Origin: Nepenthes gracilis
Taxonomy: Eukaryota; Streptophyta; Magnoliopsida; Caryophyllales; Nepenthaceae
DNA: 64,000 nt
Assembly (NCBI GenBank): GCA_033239525.1
Contig: BSYO01000025.1
Location: 248,001-312,000, forward strand
Direction: 5' to 3'
Both the position numbers and the translations under genes were made by a program. Below, one piece after another: positions 23,546 through 54,499 of this stretch. The notes beneath the pieces are model-generated. The model saw nothing but the letters and a program-made list of their open reading frames with translations, searched no databases and was not told the origin of the DNA. The first letter of the stretch is position 1, and each line of letters starts with the position of its first letter.

Positions 23546-24437
23546 CTATGTTTGGTACAGAAACATTGAAATCCCAGCTATGGTTGTACTCAACAGTGCG
23601 ACCTACAGCTATAGTGCAACCTTTGATTGGAAATCCTAATATGGAAATGCAATAAGCTTACTGTTGGAAACTCAATTTCATTGTGATTTATCAGTATGCA
23701 AAAAGATTTTCAAATGGAATCTCATCTTTAATTAAGTGTTGACTAGATTGAATGCTTGCGCAATGGAAAACATGGATAGAAGGTTATGTTCACTTGTTAC
23801 TTTCACGTTGAAATAGAATTTTACTTTGTTACTCCTGCTGATGCTTCCTGGCTCCTCTCATATCGTTCTCCCATGCTCTTCTGAACCCATCACCATCACC
23901 TCTGCTATTAATGATGACCTCGTAGATCTGTACAAACAACATCGTGACTAATTCACACCAACATTGTGAATGAGAAGATACACTTCCCAGAATCTTTGCC
24001 TTTGTATTTTGTTATTGCCGTGCCTTCTCACTCTCACTCGCTGACTCACTCTCTCTCTCCGCCAACCATTTGTTCCTTTTTAGAGAAGGTTCCAAAAGCC
24101 TGTCGCATCTGCCATGAACTCGCCTTCTCTCCAACCTACTGCTCAGCATCCCGTTAGTTTTTACCCCTCACACCCTTTTTTTCTACTTGGTCTAATATCT
24201 CCTGAGATGGCTCTTTGTTCGGCCAATTATCAATTTTCTCTGTTCCTTGTCAAAACATTCCATTGTGGACGTCGCCTCGGATGCCAGTGATTGTGATTAT
24301 TTGAAAGATGAAATTTTTACAGAAAACTCAAGTTCATGTTGGTATCTATTTAGGGTTATTGAGATTAATTTTAATCAGGAAATTTTACATAAACCGAATA
24401 TCTTATACAGAGTATTTGGTTTGTTGCAACTTTACTC
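23546..24437. other. intergenic, nothing recognised
   Basis: No coding exon, RNA gene or repeat boundary could be supported. A TC-rich stretch near 24025-24060 is low complexity. Confidence 0.5.
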
Positions 24438-25167
24438 TGATGGGGTTCGACCCGAACACATACAACCAGTGCAGCGGAACAAAACTTGAACCCTTCTATA
24501 AAACCTCAACCACTAAACTCGTGAGTATAAAAAATATAATGATGCACAACGTTTTTAATATGAAAATTTCTTTTCAACAAAGAAAAAATTTGCGAGATAA
24601 ATTTTAAATAAATTTACTATAATAATAGTGCTAGTTATAAATAACATTTTTTGAAATTCCTTCACTATAATCTTGAGTAAAAAATAATTGATTATAACCC
24701 TTCAATATATTCAACAGTCCACAAGAAAAAGTACAATAAGAAATAAAAGTAATCAAACGAAATACGCTATAAAAATCCACTCTAAAACAATATACCCAAC
24801 CTGGTGAAGAACGGAATTCAAATCAGACCTCAATCGAATATCGAACCTCTTTATATTCTCTATTTTTCTCTTATCTTTCTTTTTGTAAGACGCTAATTGT
24901 ATAAGAAACTGATTTCAGAATCCCCTAAAATAGTATCAGTGTGATTTTATACTGCGATCGGTGCTCGAGCGCCCCTCGGGCACATCTCAGGTGCGGGCGC
25001 CACTATCTTCGGTGCTGATGCGCACCTCAAGCGCACAGGTTTTGAAATCGGAGCTTCGGGCGTTGGTTATGCACGTGAACATTGTAATCCTCACATAAAT
25101 ATTGCGCGACCCTTCGATGACTATTCATTTGCTGTAGCACCCGCAAGGGAGCGATCAAAACTCAACA
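24438..25167 (-). mobile_element. solo LTR of the copia family, reverse orientation
   Basis: Read on the minus strand it starts TGTTGAGTTTTGATC and ends CGAACCCCATCA, and it follows the 18747 LTR block by block: the GAGGTCTGATTTGAATTC promoter-distal block, the long T-rich middle and the GTTGTGCATCATTATATTTTT block. It is about 150 bp shorter than the 18747 copy. The flanking 5-bp sequences do not match, so the insertion is old or the ends are slightly off. It lies about 350 bp beyond the PRK stop codon. Confidence 0.75.
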
Positions 25168-25512
25168 CATCTATGAAAGAGTCCATTAGTAGCTAACTCA
25201 TGGTTGCTTGAGAACATTATTAGTGCCTTAGAGAGATGAGAATGCTGACGCAATATTGCAGTTATTAAAGGGCATGAACGACCAAAAGCAGACGAAGGCT
25301 GATCTCTCCAGAGTCCCCACCAAGTTGTTTAACTGCATTTATCTCTGCTTTATGTTCATCTATACACACACGTCTACTCAGAATTTCAAGAAAAAAAAAA
25401 AGACCTAGTGGACATTGAAAATGGTGAGAGAAATATAAAATGCAAAGAAGAAGACGCAAGGGTAACTGAGGAGATCTCTGATGATGATTGCTTATTTTAT
25501 ATTAATGAAAGC

Positions 25513-28500
25513 TTAAGCTCTAGCTGCTCGCGTCGGAGCTGTGACCTTGCTAGCTAGGATTTGCTCGTACAAATCTCTGATTTTCAGCCCAATGATTGTT
25601 TGGAAGAGACCAGTCCCATTGTTACTCCCCGGGAAATCGGAGTGCTTCAACATTTGTTGGGTAACTTCACCATAGAACTTGCTTGATAGGTTGCTCAAAT
25701 GGCTTTCCACATATATTAACTCATCTAATCTGTCAAATTGTCCATCCATTTCCACCACTGTCACCTGCATGAATCAGGAGGGAAAAAAAAAAGTGGTTAA
25801 CCAAAGAAATTTAATTGCGTCGTGCTTGTATACTGACACAGAGGATCTCATGTCACAAAAAAAAAAAAAAGACCAAAATGCAAGAATTAAGAGAAATTTT
25901 GGTATACATATCAATAAATACCTCGTGGCCGAAGTATGTGTCAGGGCCATGGAAAAATTTGATGCCCGGGTAAGAACATGTGAGTTTCCTACCGCATGGT
26001 ATCCATGTTATAGTGGATCCTTCATCGAATAGGTAAATTGGACTAAAATACTTCACCCCTTCTTTCATTATCAATCTCACTCTCAAAACTTTGCCTTCAT
26101 TGTCATTTGGAATCAGTTTTGTTGGTAATACTTCAATCACTGCATCGGCATGTTGTTTCTGTGGATCTGTATCATTGGGAACATTAATTGGTACCCAATG
26201 TTATTGCTTGTACTTATAGATTGGATTACTTAATTTCATAACTAAAAAAAAATCCAAAGATTGCTGATAACTCAGTAACTTTCTGATTTGCCAACTATTG
26301 AGATTAAGGACTGACAACTTATATCAAAAGTCAAAAAAGAGTTTGACATTATATCAAGAGGCTGTGACTTAGAAGATGTACCAATGAAGGCTTCGAAATC
26401 TGGTTTTCTGGCTTCAATACTGGCTTTGATACTTTCAAGGCTGTGCCCTCTCTCTGCCATGTCTCTCTGCCGCGGTTAGGCGCCATTAATTAGGCGAAAA
26501 TAGACACATGTAAAGGATTTATTTGCAGAAAAAAGTGCAGCTCGTGTAAAGTTGTTATCATCAAAGAAAACAAAGAAAAGCGTTACCTGAATTTTCCACG
26601 CAAATTTAACTTCATTGCTGATGTCCAAGTAGATGCTGAAGTCCAATAAGTCCCTTACACGTGGATCATACCTGGAATTCCCAAAACCAATGATAACTCC
26701 GTTTCCCATGTAAGAATGTGGGAATTTGCAAGTCATGCGGAAATCTTGATGAGCTCATATCTATGGATGGGCTCGAACTCAATCCATGGAAAATCCTGAA
26801 GCCTACTCAAATCATTTTATTTGCATCCATCTATTAAAGACATGCTGACTAAAATAATTGTATTCATAAGTTATTATTTCTTCCGTAGCAATAGTTGTTG
26901 TAATTGTTATTATTATTACAACAATAAAAACTTAAGCATGTAGGATATGTTCTTAATCTAATTTGTGTAATATGAGAGTAAAACTATTTTAAATCCTTTA
27001 TAAGAGCAAAACTATCTTATATCTACTTTAGAAAAAGTTTAGTATATTTGTTTTTTGCAACGTTTTAATTAAAAAAAAAAAAATACATATATTGAACATT
27101 CTTTTAAATTTATATTAAATAAAATATCTTCTTTTTCTATTTAAAATTATTACCAAACACCCCAATATCTGTAAACTATTATAAACAAATACTGGATAAT
27201 TTTATTAACGACTGAGTTTTTTTTTAAAAAAAAAAAAAAAAGCATTGCTTAATCTCATGTATGATGCTCGGCGAGAATTCTAGTAACATTTTGATAAATA
27301 GGCATATTTATCAAGAGTGATTGACGCCTTCTCATTGCCCGTGTTTTCATCTCGTAGCCGCTTGGGATAGGTGGTGGCAGGGAGGGCACAAGAGTTTCAA
27401 GCTTCGACTAGGACATTAAAGAGCGAACAACTTTCATCCCATAATTGTGGTTTACAACTTTGCACGTAATAATAAAATCATATTACTCAGTATAAAAAAT
27501 TACTAGTCTAAATAACATAAAAGAATCCAAAACTGATTAGTGCGGTTGGTAAAAGTGATTTGAGGCACTATTGTTGGTTATGTGTAACGAGTTTTATTTT
27601 CCGCTGCCGTCTATTTAAACTTTTCCAGATGTATGGTATTTGCAGATTATGCATCAAAAGAATATTATCCTAAATACATACAACAGGGTGGAAAAACATC
27701 ACATAAAACTGGCTTCCTACACATCAAAATAATAAAGGTTGTGAACACTTAACAAATTTCAGATCCCACAAACACAAGGACTCAGTACGATGGATTGCCT
27801 TCTGTCTTCTCCTAATCACAAACCGCAGGCGATATATACATCAGCCGATGGATGGCTCATTTAGGACAATCCCTGGTTCTTGCACTCAAATGGGTGATTT
27901 AATCTGTTTGCTTGTCCTGTTGCTATATTCTGGAAATGAAATATAAACAAAAAGGGTAGTTGGGGCGGATTATCCTAGTTAATAAATTATTTTAATCTGA
28001 ATTCGTTAATTTCAAGTGATGGGGATAAGATCCGTACATGGATTCCGACGCAACAGGATCCTTGAGCTAAATTTGCGAATCAAAATACCCACCAGTTTGT
28101 CGTATGTATATACCTTGAATTGTATCAAGTCGATGCCAAGATGATGGAGAGAGAACCGAGAGACAGAGAGAGAGAAAGACTAGTTAGTAGGGAAGAAGTA
28201 AATACTCACATAGGGTGCAGGCCTTCAATGACAAGGATCTTAGGAGGCTTGATGAGCTCGGGAGGATCCAAGAGACCGGTAACGTGGTTATAAATCGGCT
28301 TCTCAACGGCAGTTCCTTGCTTAATAGCCTTGACCTGCTCGTACATGAGATCAAAATCATTGGCTCTTGGGTCAAGTGCTGTCACCCCTTTCTCTTTCCT
28401 CCCTTTCCTGTCCAGCGAATGGTAATCATCCAAGCATATCACCGTCGTCGTATCACTAATCAGAGTGTTCGAGTCCGGGTTCCCTCCCTTTGGTGGCTCT

Positions 28501-28745
28501 GCTGCCCCTCCAAACACGCTTGTTAGCCTCCTCATGAATGTGCTCTTCCCACACCCCGAGTCTGCTGCTAGACCAATCACAACCGTCTGCGACTTGTCCC
28601 CCGCGGAGCAACTTATCACCCATGGTCCCCTGCTGCTGCTTCTCCTACAAGTCCTTTTGCTTGTGCTGTGGAAAACCACTTGCTTTTGGCGGAAAATGGA
28701 ATTCAAGGACTGAATTGTGTGCACTGTGGATACTGCCATTCCCAC
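25513..28745 (-). CDS. PRK: phosphoribulokinase, chloroplast precursor (5 exons)
   Basis: The enzyme phosphorylates ribulose 5-phosphate to ribulose 1,5-bisphosphate in the Calvin cycle. Exons on the minus strand: 28745-28210, 26671-26587, 26466-26382, 26166-25922, 25764-25513. All introns are GT-AG and the phases close to 400 aa plus stop. Residues 1 to about 48 are a Ser/Arg-rich transit peptide. The P-loop GLAADSGCGKST is at 58-69, LDDYH at 105-109, and the sequence runs on through WIPCGRKLTC to the end. Cys65 and Cys104 are 39 apart, like the thioredoxin-regulated Cys16/Cys55 pair of the mature spinach enzyme; Cys293 and Cys299 match the second pair (244/250). Length and motifs are normal, so it should be active and light/redox regulated, including by CP12. 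Intron 1 is 1.5 kb with only AT-rich DNA. Confidence 0.97.
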
Positions 28746-28857
28746 TTACCCGCCCTTGTTCTTCCTCGGCCAAGTAAAGGAAAAACAAGAGGCTTTGGGA
28801 TTTTTGAAGTTGGAGAAGGAATGAAGAAAAGAAGTCCCTTTTTAATTACTGAGGAAG

Positions 28858-28864
28858 TTATATA
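28858..28864 (-). promoter_or_regulatory. TATA box of PRK
   Basis: TATATAA on the minus strand lies 113 bp before the start codon. That would put the transcript start near 28830 and give a leader of about 85 nt. Confidence 0.6.
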
Positions 28865-29219
28865 TATGGGTATATAGAGATCAGAAAATGGAGCTTGAAA
28901 CAGAAAGGAAATAAGGTGCTCAATTTGACGAAGGTTTGCATTTGGTCACTGTAATTAGTCGTGGGTTTCCGGATATGTCCTTTGCTTCTCTTCTTTGAAG
29001 GTGATTCAGAGGTGGGCTGAGGCCAAAATTGTCTTCTCGTTGCTGATTTGAACATTTGAAGAGTTTTTTTTTTTTTTAAAGGTAAAACCGAAAGGAAAAA
29101 AAGGAAAAAAGAGGATGATGTTCTTGATGAGGCATTGTGTGCTTGTGATGAGCTTGTGGCCATAGGTACGCATGGAGGAGCTTGCGGGCAGCTGATTACG
29201 GAGTAGATATTTTTCATGA

Positions 29220-29228
29220 CACGTGGCA
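29220..29228 (+). promoter_or_regulatory. G-box CACGTGGCA upstream of PRK
   Basis: CACGTGGCA is the form of G-box known from light-regulated rbcS promoters. It lies about 475 bp upstream of the PRK start codon. A role in light control of PRK is inferred from position and motif only. Confidence 0.5.
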
Positions 29229-30101
29229 TAGGGAAATTGGCTGGTTGAAGATGAGGTTTGAGGGGCATGGAGTGAGTGAAGTAAGAGATGGACATATGTT
29301 GAATCTGCATCATCCAATTTCAGAATTTGGGCCTCCCCTCTTTTGTCAAATGGGCTGGGCTGACGGATACACAATTCAGACACAACACAGATGATGGCCC
29401 AAATGACCCATTTCCCCTTTAAAAACAAAATTAAAACATGCACAGAATTTCTGTTATTTAAAAAAAATAAAATTATCAAAAAAAAATATATTTGGAAAAC
29501 AATGAGAAGAAAAATAGGACAATTTCTGACCCCCACCCTACACCGCCAAATCATTATGACGTATGCTAGAAAAGCTCGAGCTCGAAATGAATCAAGTTTA
29601 ACAATAGTTTATTAGAATGTTTAACTATAAAGCATATTGAATAAATATACGTATTATGTAAAATAATATGAAGGCAATGTAATATAGATATTCTTGCTAA
29701 ATGAAAAAATGTAAACAAAATAATAGCTCAGGGCAACGTACCTTGCTTTTCCCATCAAGTTGAGAGAGTATATTTTTATTTTTTATAAAAATAAAATTTT
29801 ATCATATTATAATGAACATTTCTACGTATGTTATGGATAAATTTTAATAGATTTATCATGAATATATTTAATATTATTACACATATTAAAATAATTCTGA
29901 GAATAAAGGTGATCTGTATTTATATATATATCCCTTAATTTCATATTGTTATAAATATGTGAGGGTACTTACCTATATATATATAAATATGTAAGGGAAT
30001 TACATGTTAATCTATTATTTACTGTTTTTAATCTGAAAAATAGCAGCATTCAATTCTTTTCCAATTGTATGAGTATTTTTTTTTAAATTAAAGAGAAGAT
30101 G

Positions 30102-32104
30102 GAGGGCAGTGTCAACTAATATAGCTGATGCCGATCCTTCGCAGGGGGAGGTTTGAGAGAAACTCTCTCTTCTCTCTAGGTTTCTTTTGTGCAGGTGCTC
30201 CAGGGTTCTGGCCTCTTCAGGCGGCGCCGGAGTCGGCCGTGGCCGGTCTCTGGTTGCCCGCCTAGTTCCCTCCTTGTTTTCGGCCCCCTCATTTATACTC
30301 CCATTTTACTTTGGGATGAAGGATCTTGCCTTGGCTTTGTTCATCGTCTATTGAAGAATATCAGAGTATCGAGAGAGGAGTTTTACTTCTCTCTCGGGTC
30401 TCTTCAGGTTTTCTCTTTTCTTTAAATTCTATCTTTTGAATACCAAAGTTTAGCTTTCTTATATAATATTAAATGGAAAAAGATGTTTCTGGAAAGCTTG
30501 CTTCTTGTTGGGGTAAACTTTGGGTTCGGAGAAAATGCAGTCTTTGCTCGTTGGATCTATCGCAGACGCGTTTGCTCGCTGCTGAATGAATGTTCCTTCT
30601 GTTGGGCCAGTTTTGGGAGCCGTGCGGCTCAGTTTTGGTTCTCTCGGTGGGGTCTTCAAAAAATATTACTATTGGTATTGGCTTGGCTGTGATTTTCCAT
30701 TTTCTTCTGCGTGATTGATATGGTGGTTGTCATGATTTCGCGGGTCATAGATGTGGTTCATTATTGCAATCACATTATAGCTGTTTGAGGTGTCTTATTC
30801 ATCAACTATTTTAGTTTCGAAGTTTGCTCTCTCAAACATAAAATGATCTTTTGCTGTGTTTCCTTAGTGGATGGTTTATTCAGTGCACTTTGGTTGAGAC
30901 TATTTGATTGCAAGTGATCTTTTTAGAGTTGGTGGTGATCATATAGCTATTTGTGGAGCAATGTATTGTTTATCGGTGTAGGATGCTACTTTGAGGTTGT
31001 CCTTTGATGGAGCACAATCACGAATGCGGATTTGGTATGTTCTTTATAAATTGCCTCCCTGACCTTTTGGTAGCTCTCGCCTGTTCTATGGGTTAAATAT
31101 GTCTTTTGGTGCTGAGTTCCTCGGTCCAATGTGTTCCCTCTTTGGGCCGGGTTGGGGGAATACGTAGTATCGAGTCGGTTATCGTGATGAATGAAAGTCT
31201 GTTTGATTGTTCGTTTTGTGGAACTTTGTTTGTTGGATGGAAAAAAATTGTAGGTATTATATTTATAAATATTGGGGGCGCTTACTGCAATCGGATTTAT
31301 TTTGAAATAGCTCCTTATGTTGCGGGAATTTCGTTGTTCTTTGCCATTCTTGGGGGTGGGAATAGGGGACCTTCTTTGCCGTAGAATTCTTCTTTGTCCA
31401 GAGAATTCTTTGGGGTTTTGATGTCCCCCGGTGGCATTCTCTTTTTGTCCTCTGTGTTTTGTTGGCTTGATCTTCTAAATGCCAATCTTTGTGTTGGTTA
31501 GGTGGAAATCAATGTGGGTATTGTTGGATTTTTATGGCAAACTACCGGGGTGTTGCTCCTACACTTGTTTTATCAACAAATCTCCCGGTTGTTGCAAGTT
31601 TATTCACGAAGGCTTATATTATGAGCAATCCAATATTCTCTCTGTTTGGGTTTGGATTATCCTCAATTTTTTTGGCGTGGCTAGAAGGTTTGGTGGCGCG
31701 GTTGGGATAGTGGCCGGCCTTCTTCGGAATAGTTTATGCAGATGTTCTCATTGAGTTTTTGAGAATGGCTTATAGAAAGCACTGGGAGCTGGAATGCTCG
31801 GATGATATTGTGAATACCGAAATGCTGATGATGCCAAGTATTCACAGCAACTCTTTCGAAGGTTGTGGATCTATTGAGCGTTTTCTTTGGATTGGATGCA
31901 GGAAGAAATAGATCCTTTGCTAATCTTTGGACCGATTGATGTAGGCAGCTTGCGCTACATGTTTAGATGTGTTTTTAGGAATGAGCTACTTGGTTTCTTC
32001 TTTACACTCATTTTCATGATTTTGTTAATGGTGATCTGCAAAGATACCCTACACTATTTTTGAGAATAATTATTTTTAATTTCTTTACTTAAAAAAAAAA
32101 AAAA
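30102..32104 (+). mobile_element. poly(A)-tailed retroposon, about 2.0 kb
   Basis: The right end is a run of 14 A (32091-32104). AGAAGATG occurs immediately before the left end (30094-30101) and again at the tail (32104-32111), giving an 8-bp target-site duplication. The left part is GC-rich with a TTCTCTCTAGG stretch; the rest is moderately T- and G-rich. No LINE endonuclease or reverse transcriptase could be read. It therefore looks like a non-autonomous or internally deleted LINE-mobilised copy, or a retroposed transcript. Confidence 0.6.
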
Positions 32105-32696
32105 GAAGATGCTTTTTTGAAACTATTTTTGAGATTACTGATTCTTTTGAAAAAAATAATTACTAAACAAAATATCCTCAATTTTTTTTATTTTATTCTC
32201 AACTAATAGTTTCTTAAGTTTTGTTTTCCAAATATTATTTTAATTTCAGATAAATAATTAAATTAATCAAAATTTTAATTATATCTATATATATATAATA
32301 TACACAAATGTTAAAAATATTAAATATTTTTTTTCATATGTTTTTGGAACCTCTGTGTATCACGTGTTCTCTAATATAGTAGAGGTGATGTGATGAATAT
32401 TTTTTGTCAGTATTAAATTAATATTTAGAATAATTTTTTAAAACACACACATATATATAGTTTAATAAAAAAGCTTCGAATATTTTTATTTCTTTCTTAC
32501 AATAAAGATACGTATTCAGCCTACGCAAAGCCCTAAAATTCTCGTGTCTTCTCCTGCGGCCCTGCCTGCCTTCTTCCTACTTTACCTTGCAGTGATTTTC
32601 TTCATCGTTCCATCAGTTGCTTGTAGGCCAGGCGATTCATAAGCTCTGGACGCCATAGAAAAGGATACTGTAACCAAAGTTGAGAATAAGAAGAAA
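32105..32696 (+). promoter_or_regulatory. RH5 upstream region
   Basis: This is an AT-rich promoter region. An ATATATATAG box lies at 32451-32460, about 240 bp before the start codon. A CACGTG lies near 32360. AAGCCCTAAA, close to the telo-box found in ribosome-biogenesis promoters, lies near 32528. The leader from about 32520 is GC-richer. Confidence 0.45.
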
Positions 32697-52455
<19,759 letters not shown>

Positions 52456-53940
52456 TTGGCCTAATTTAAGAAGGGGGCACCAAACAGATCAATGGAAGGT
52501 GATCATGGAGTCAAAATCTATAAGTGAACCAGAGGGGATGGTGGAAGCGTTATTTCAATCCCATCCTGTTATCAGGACTTGATTATGTCATTCACAGTTG
52601 CATGTAAGACACGGAGCAATCTGTTGGAATTGCCCCTTGGATCAAGGCATGATTGCTTTTTGTTTACTATTTGTTATTCTAGTAATAATTTTTATTCTGG
52701 TTGCCCCTTGGATCAAGCCCCTTGCAAATTGCTTCGACTCCCTTCCCCATCTATCAATTCAATGAAGAAAAAGAGAGAGCATATTGCTCCTCTATATGCC
52801 CATTTCCAAATTGCATTATGATCTAATTGCCGCTGCCTGCTTTCTCCTGGACAACATAGTTGGGCTATAAATTGATAAGGTGGCGGTGTCTCTGTTGGTT
52901 TGGGATATCAGGGCACTTTTTAGGCAATTATAAAATCCAACCACTCAGAATTGAACTTCTCGCCATCACATAGGCAGCACTCTAGACGAGGATGGTGGGA
53001 GTGGAATCTTCAACTCGTATTTTCTTGGCTTATCTTGCCAAACGGTGAGGATAGACTTTATATAATGGTAAAGTTGTTTTATTTATAATTTGGATATTGT
53101 GATTTTAAATTATGAAATAAGCTTCTCTAAGAAGCATAGGTTGTGTATGTCTAATCCATCTAAAAATATACAGTGCGGGAGAAGTCACATTTGTCGAGTA
53201 TCTGTTTTTTTTTTTTTAATTTTGCCTAATGTCACGGGAGGAGCAGTATGAGGCGGTTGAACACTTTCCTCTAGTGTTGTATCTCTTCAATTGTTTATGT
53301 ACTACTATTACGACGAGGAAAGCATTAGGCTGCTTATGCTGAATGAAGCAAATGTTTTCCTTCGGCAAACCGAGGAAGAGGTCTTATTGAAGTAGTAATG
53401 TTGCTTCGCTATGGCGTCAGGGCTATGAATTGGCTGACTGAGTACATTAGCCTTTCTCCATGCTTTGATTTTCCCCCCCTTTTTTACCTTTCCTCTTGCG
53501 TCATCCTAATAGATTTAAACGCAGCATAAACAGTTGAAGATAGCTAAATGGAAAGTTCAGCTTAAGATGGAAAGCATCATCCTGTGTAAGTAGATGTCCA
53601 GACGATGAAATAACACACGTTGCTTGTTGGCTTTATTGATGGGAGGTTTTCTGGTATCAAAAGTTCACATTTTTCATCCATAATTTTTCTGTTCAATTAG
53701 ATGTCTGCCGTTGAATCTATTGTTATTATGGAGGTAGGAATAAGGAACAGAATAACACTTGATTGAGTCATAATCTCTCTGCCTCGAGCTATTCTCTCTT
53801 CTTGAGAATTAGGAGCAGATAGACTTTTTAAGAGATGCCCTTCAGAACTTTTGGTGGGCGGATAAGTAGATTATATTTGTATATCCATATGTGATTTATA
53901 ATCATTTGCAGAGGAAAAAAAAGTTTTTTAAATCATGGAT
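52456..53940. other. RH5 3' flank and spacer before RPN9
   Basis: The first part is probably the RH5 3' untranslated region. The rest shows no domain, RNA gene or element boundary. Confidence 0.5.
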
Positions 53941-54330
53941 AAATCTATGATTTTTTTCTTAATAATGTCAATACTTATACAATCTTATTAAGTAGTATTG
54001 TTTTTTATAAAAAATGGCCATTAACAAAAATTCACGAGATTGTAGCCCAATATGTATTCCCCGCAGGCCGGGCCCATCTTAGCCCACCCCCACCTTTCCG
54101 AATATTGAAACCTGAAGTAGAATTTTTCTAGATAAATTTAAGATTTTTTTTTTAATAATGTCAATACTTATATAATTTTATTAAGTAGTATTATTTTTTT
54201 TTATAAAAAATGGCCATTAACAAAAATTTTCGAGATTATAGCCCAATATGTATTCCCCGCAGGCCGGGCCCATCTTAGCCCACCCCCACCTTTCTGAATA
54301 TTGAAACCCGAAGTAGAATTCTTCTAGATT
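53941..54330 (+). promoter_or_regulatory. tandemly duplicated RPN9 promoter segment, about 195 bp x 2
   Basis: Unit 1 (about 53941-54133) and unit 2 (about 54134-54330) share nearly all their sequence, from a poly-T start through TAATAATGTCAATACTTAT to AGTAGAATTYTTCTAGAT. Each unit has three GCCCA boxes: 54045, 54072 and 54082 in the first, 54241, 54268 and 54278 in the second. GCCCA is the complement of TGGGC, a proteasome-promoter element reported in Arabidopsis, and the boxes also resemble site II elements. The last box is about 220 bp before the start codon. Confidence 0.8.
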
Positions 54331-54499
54331 TCCCTGCTTTGAGCAGAAGAAAAGATATATGCAAAAGCAAAGGGAGAGTGCGAAAGAGTCTGTGCAGAGG
54401 ATAAATTAGAACGGTGTGTTCGCTGCTGGTTTTCATCTCCCTCTCCTAATTCACACCAAAAGTAAGAACTTTAGAACGTGAGAGAGGAAGAAATCAACC
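54331..54499 (+). promoter_or_regulatory. RPN9 leader region
   Basis: Purine-rich sequence leads to a good start context, CAACCATGGCT. It is probably the 5' untranslated region. No upstream ATG conflicts in frame. Confidence 0.5.

Larger units (their letters stand above)
28746..30101 (-). promoter_or_regulatory. PRK promoter and AT-rich spacer
   Basis: The first 500 bp beyond the PRK start hold the TATA box and G-box listed separately. From about 29620 to 30101 the sequence is very AT-rich, with no gene. The open frames here are shadows without family resemblance. Confidence 0.55.

Noticed and set aside
28465..28877. Several plus-strand open frames over PRK exon 1
   Set aside because: They are antisense shadows of PRK, whose protein is fully recognisable.
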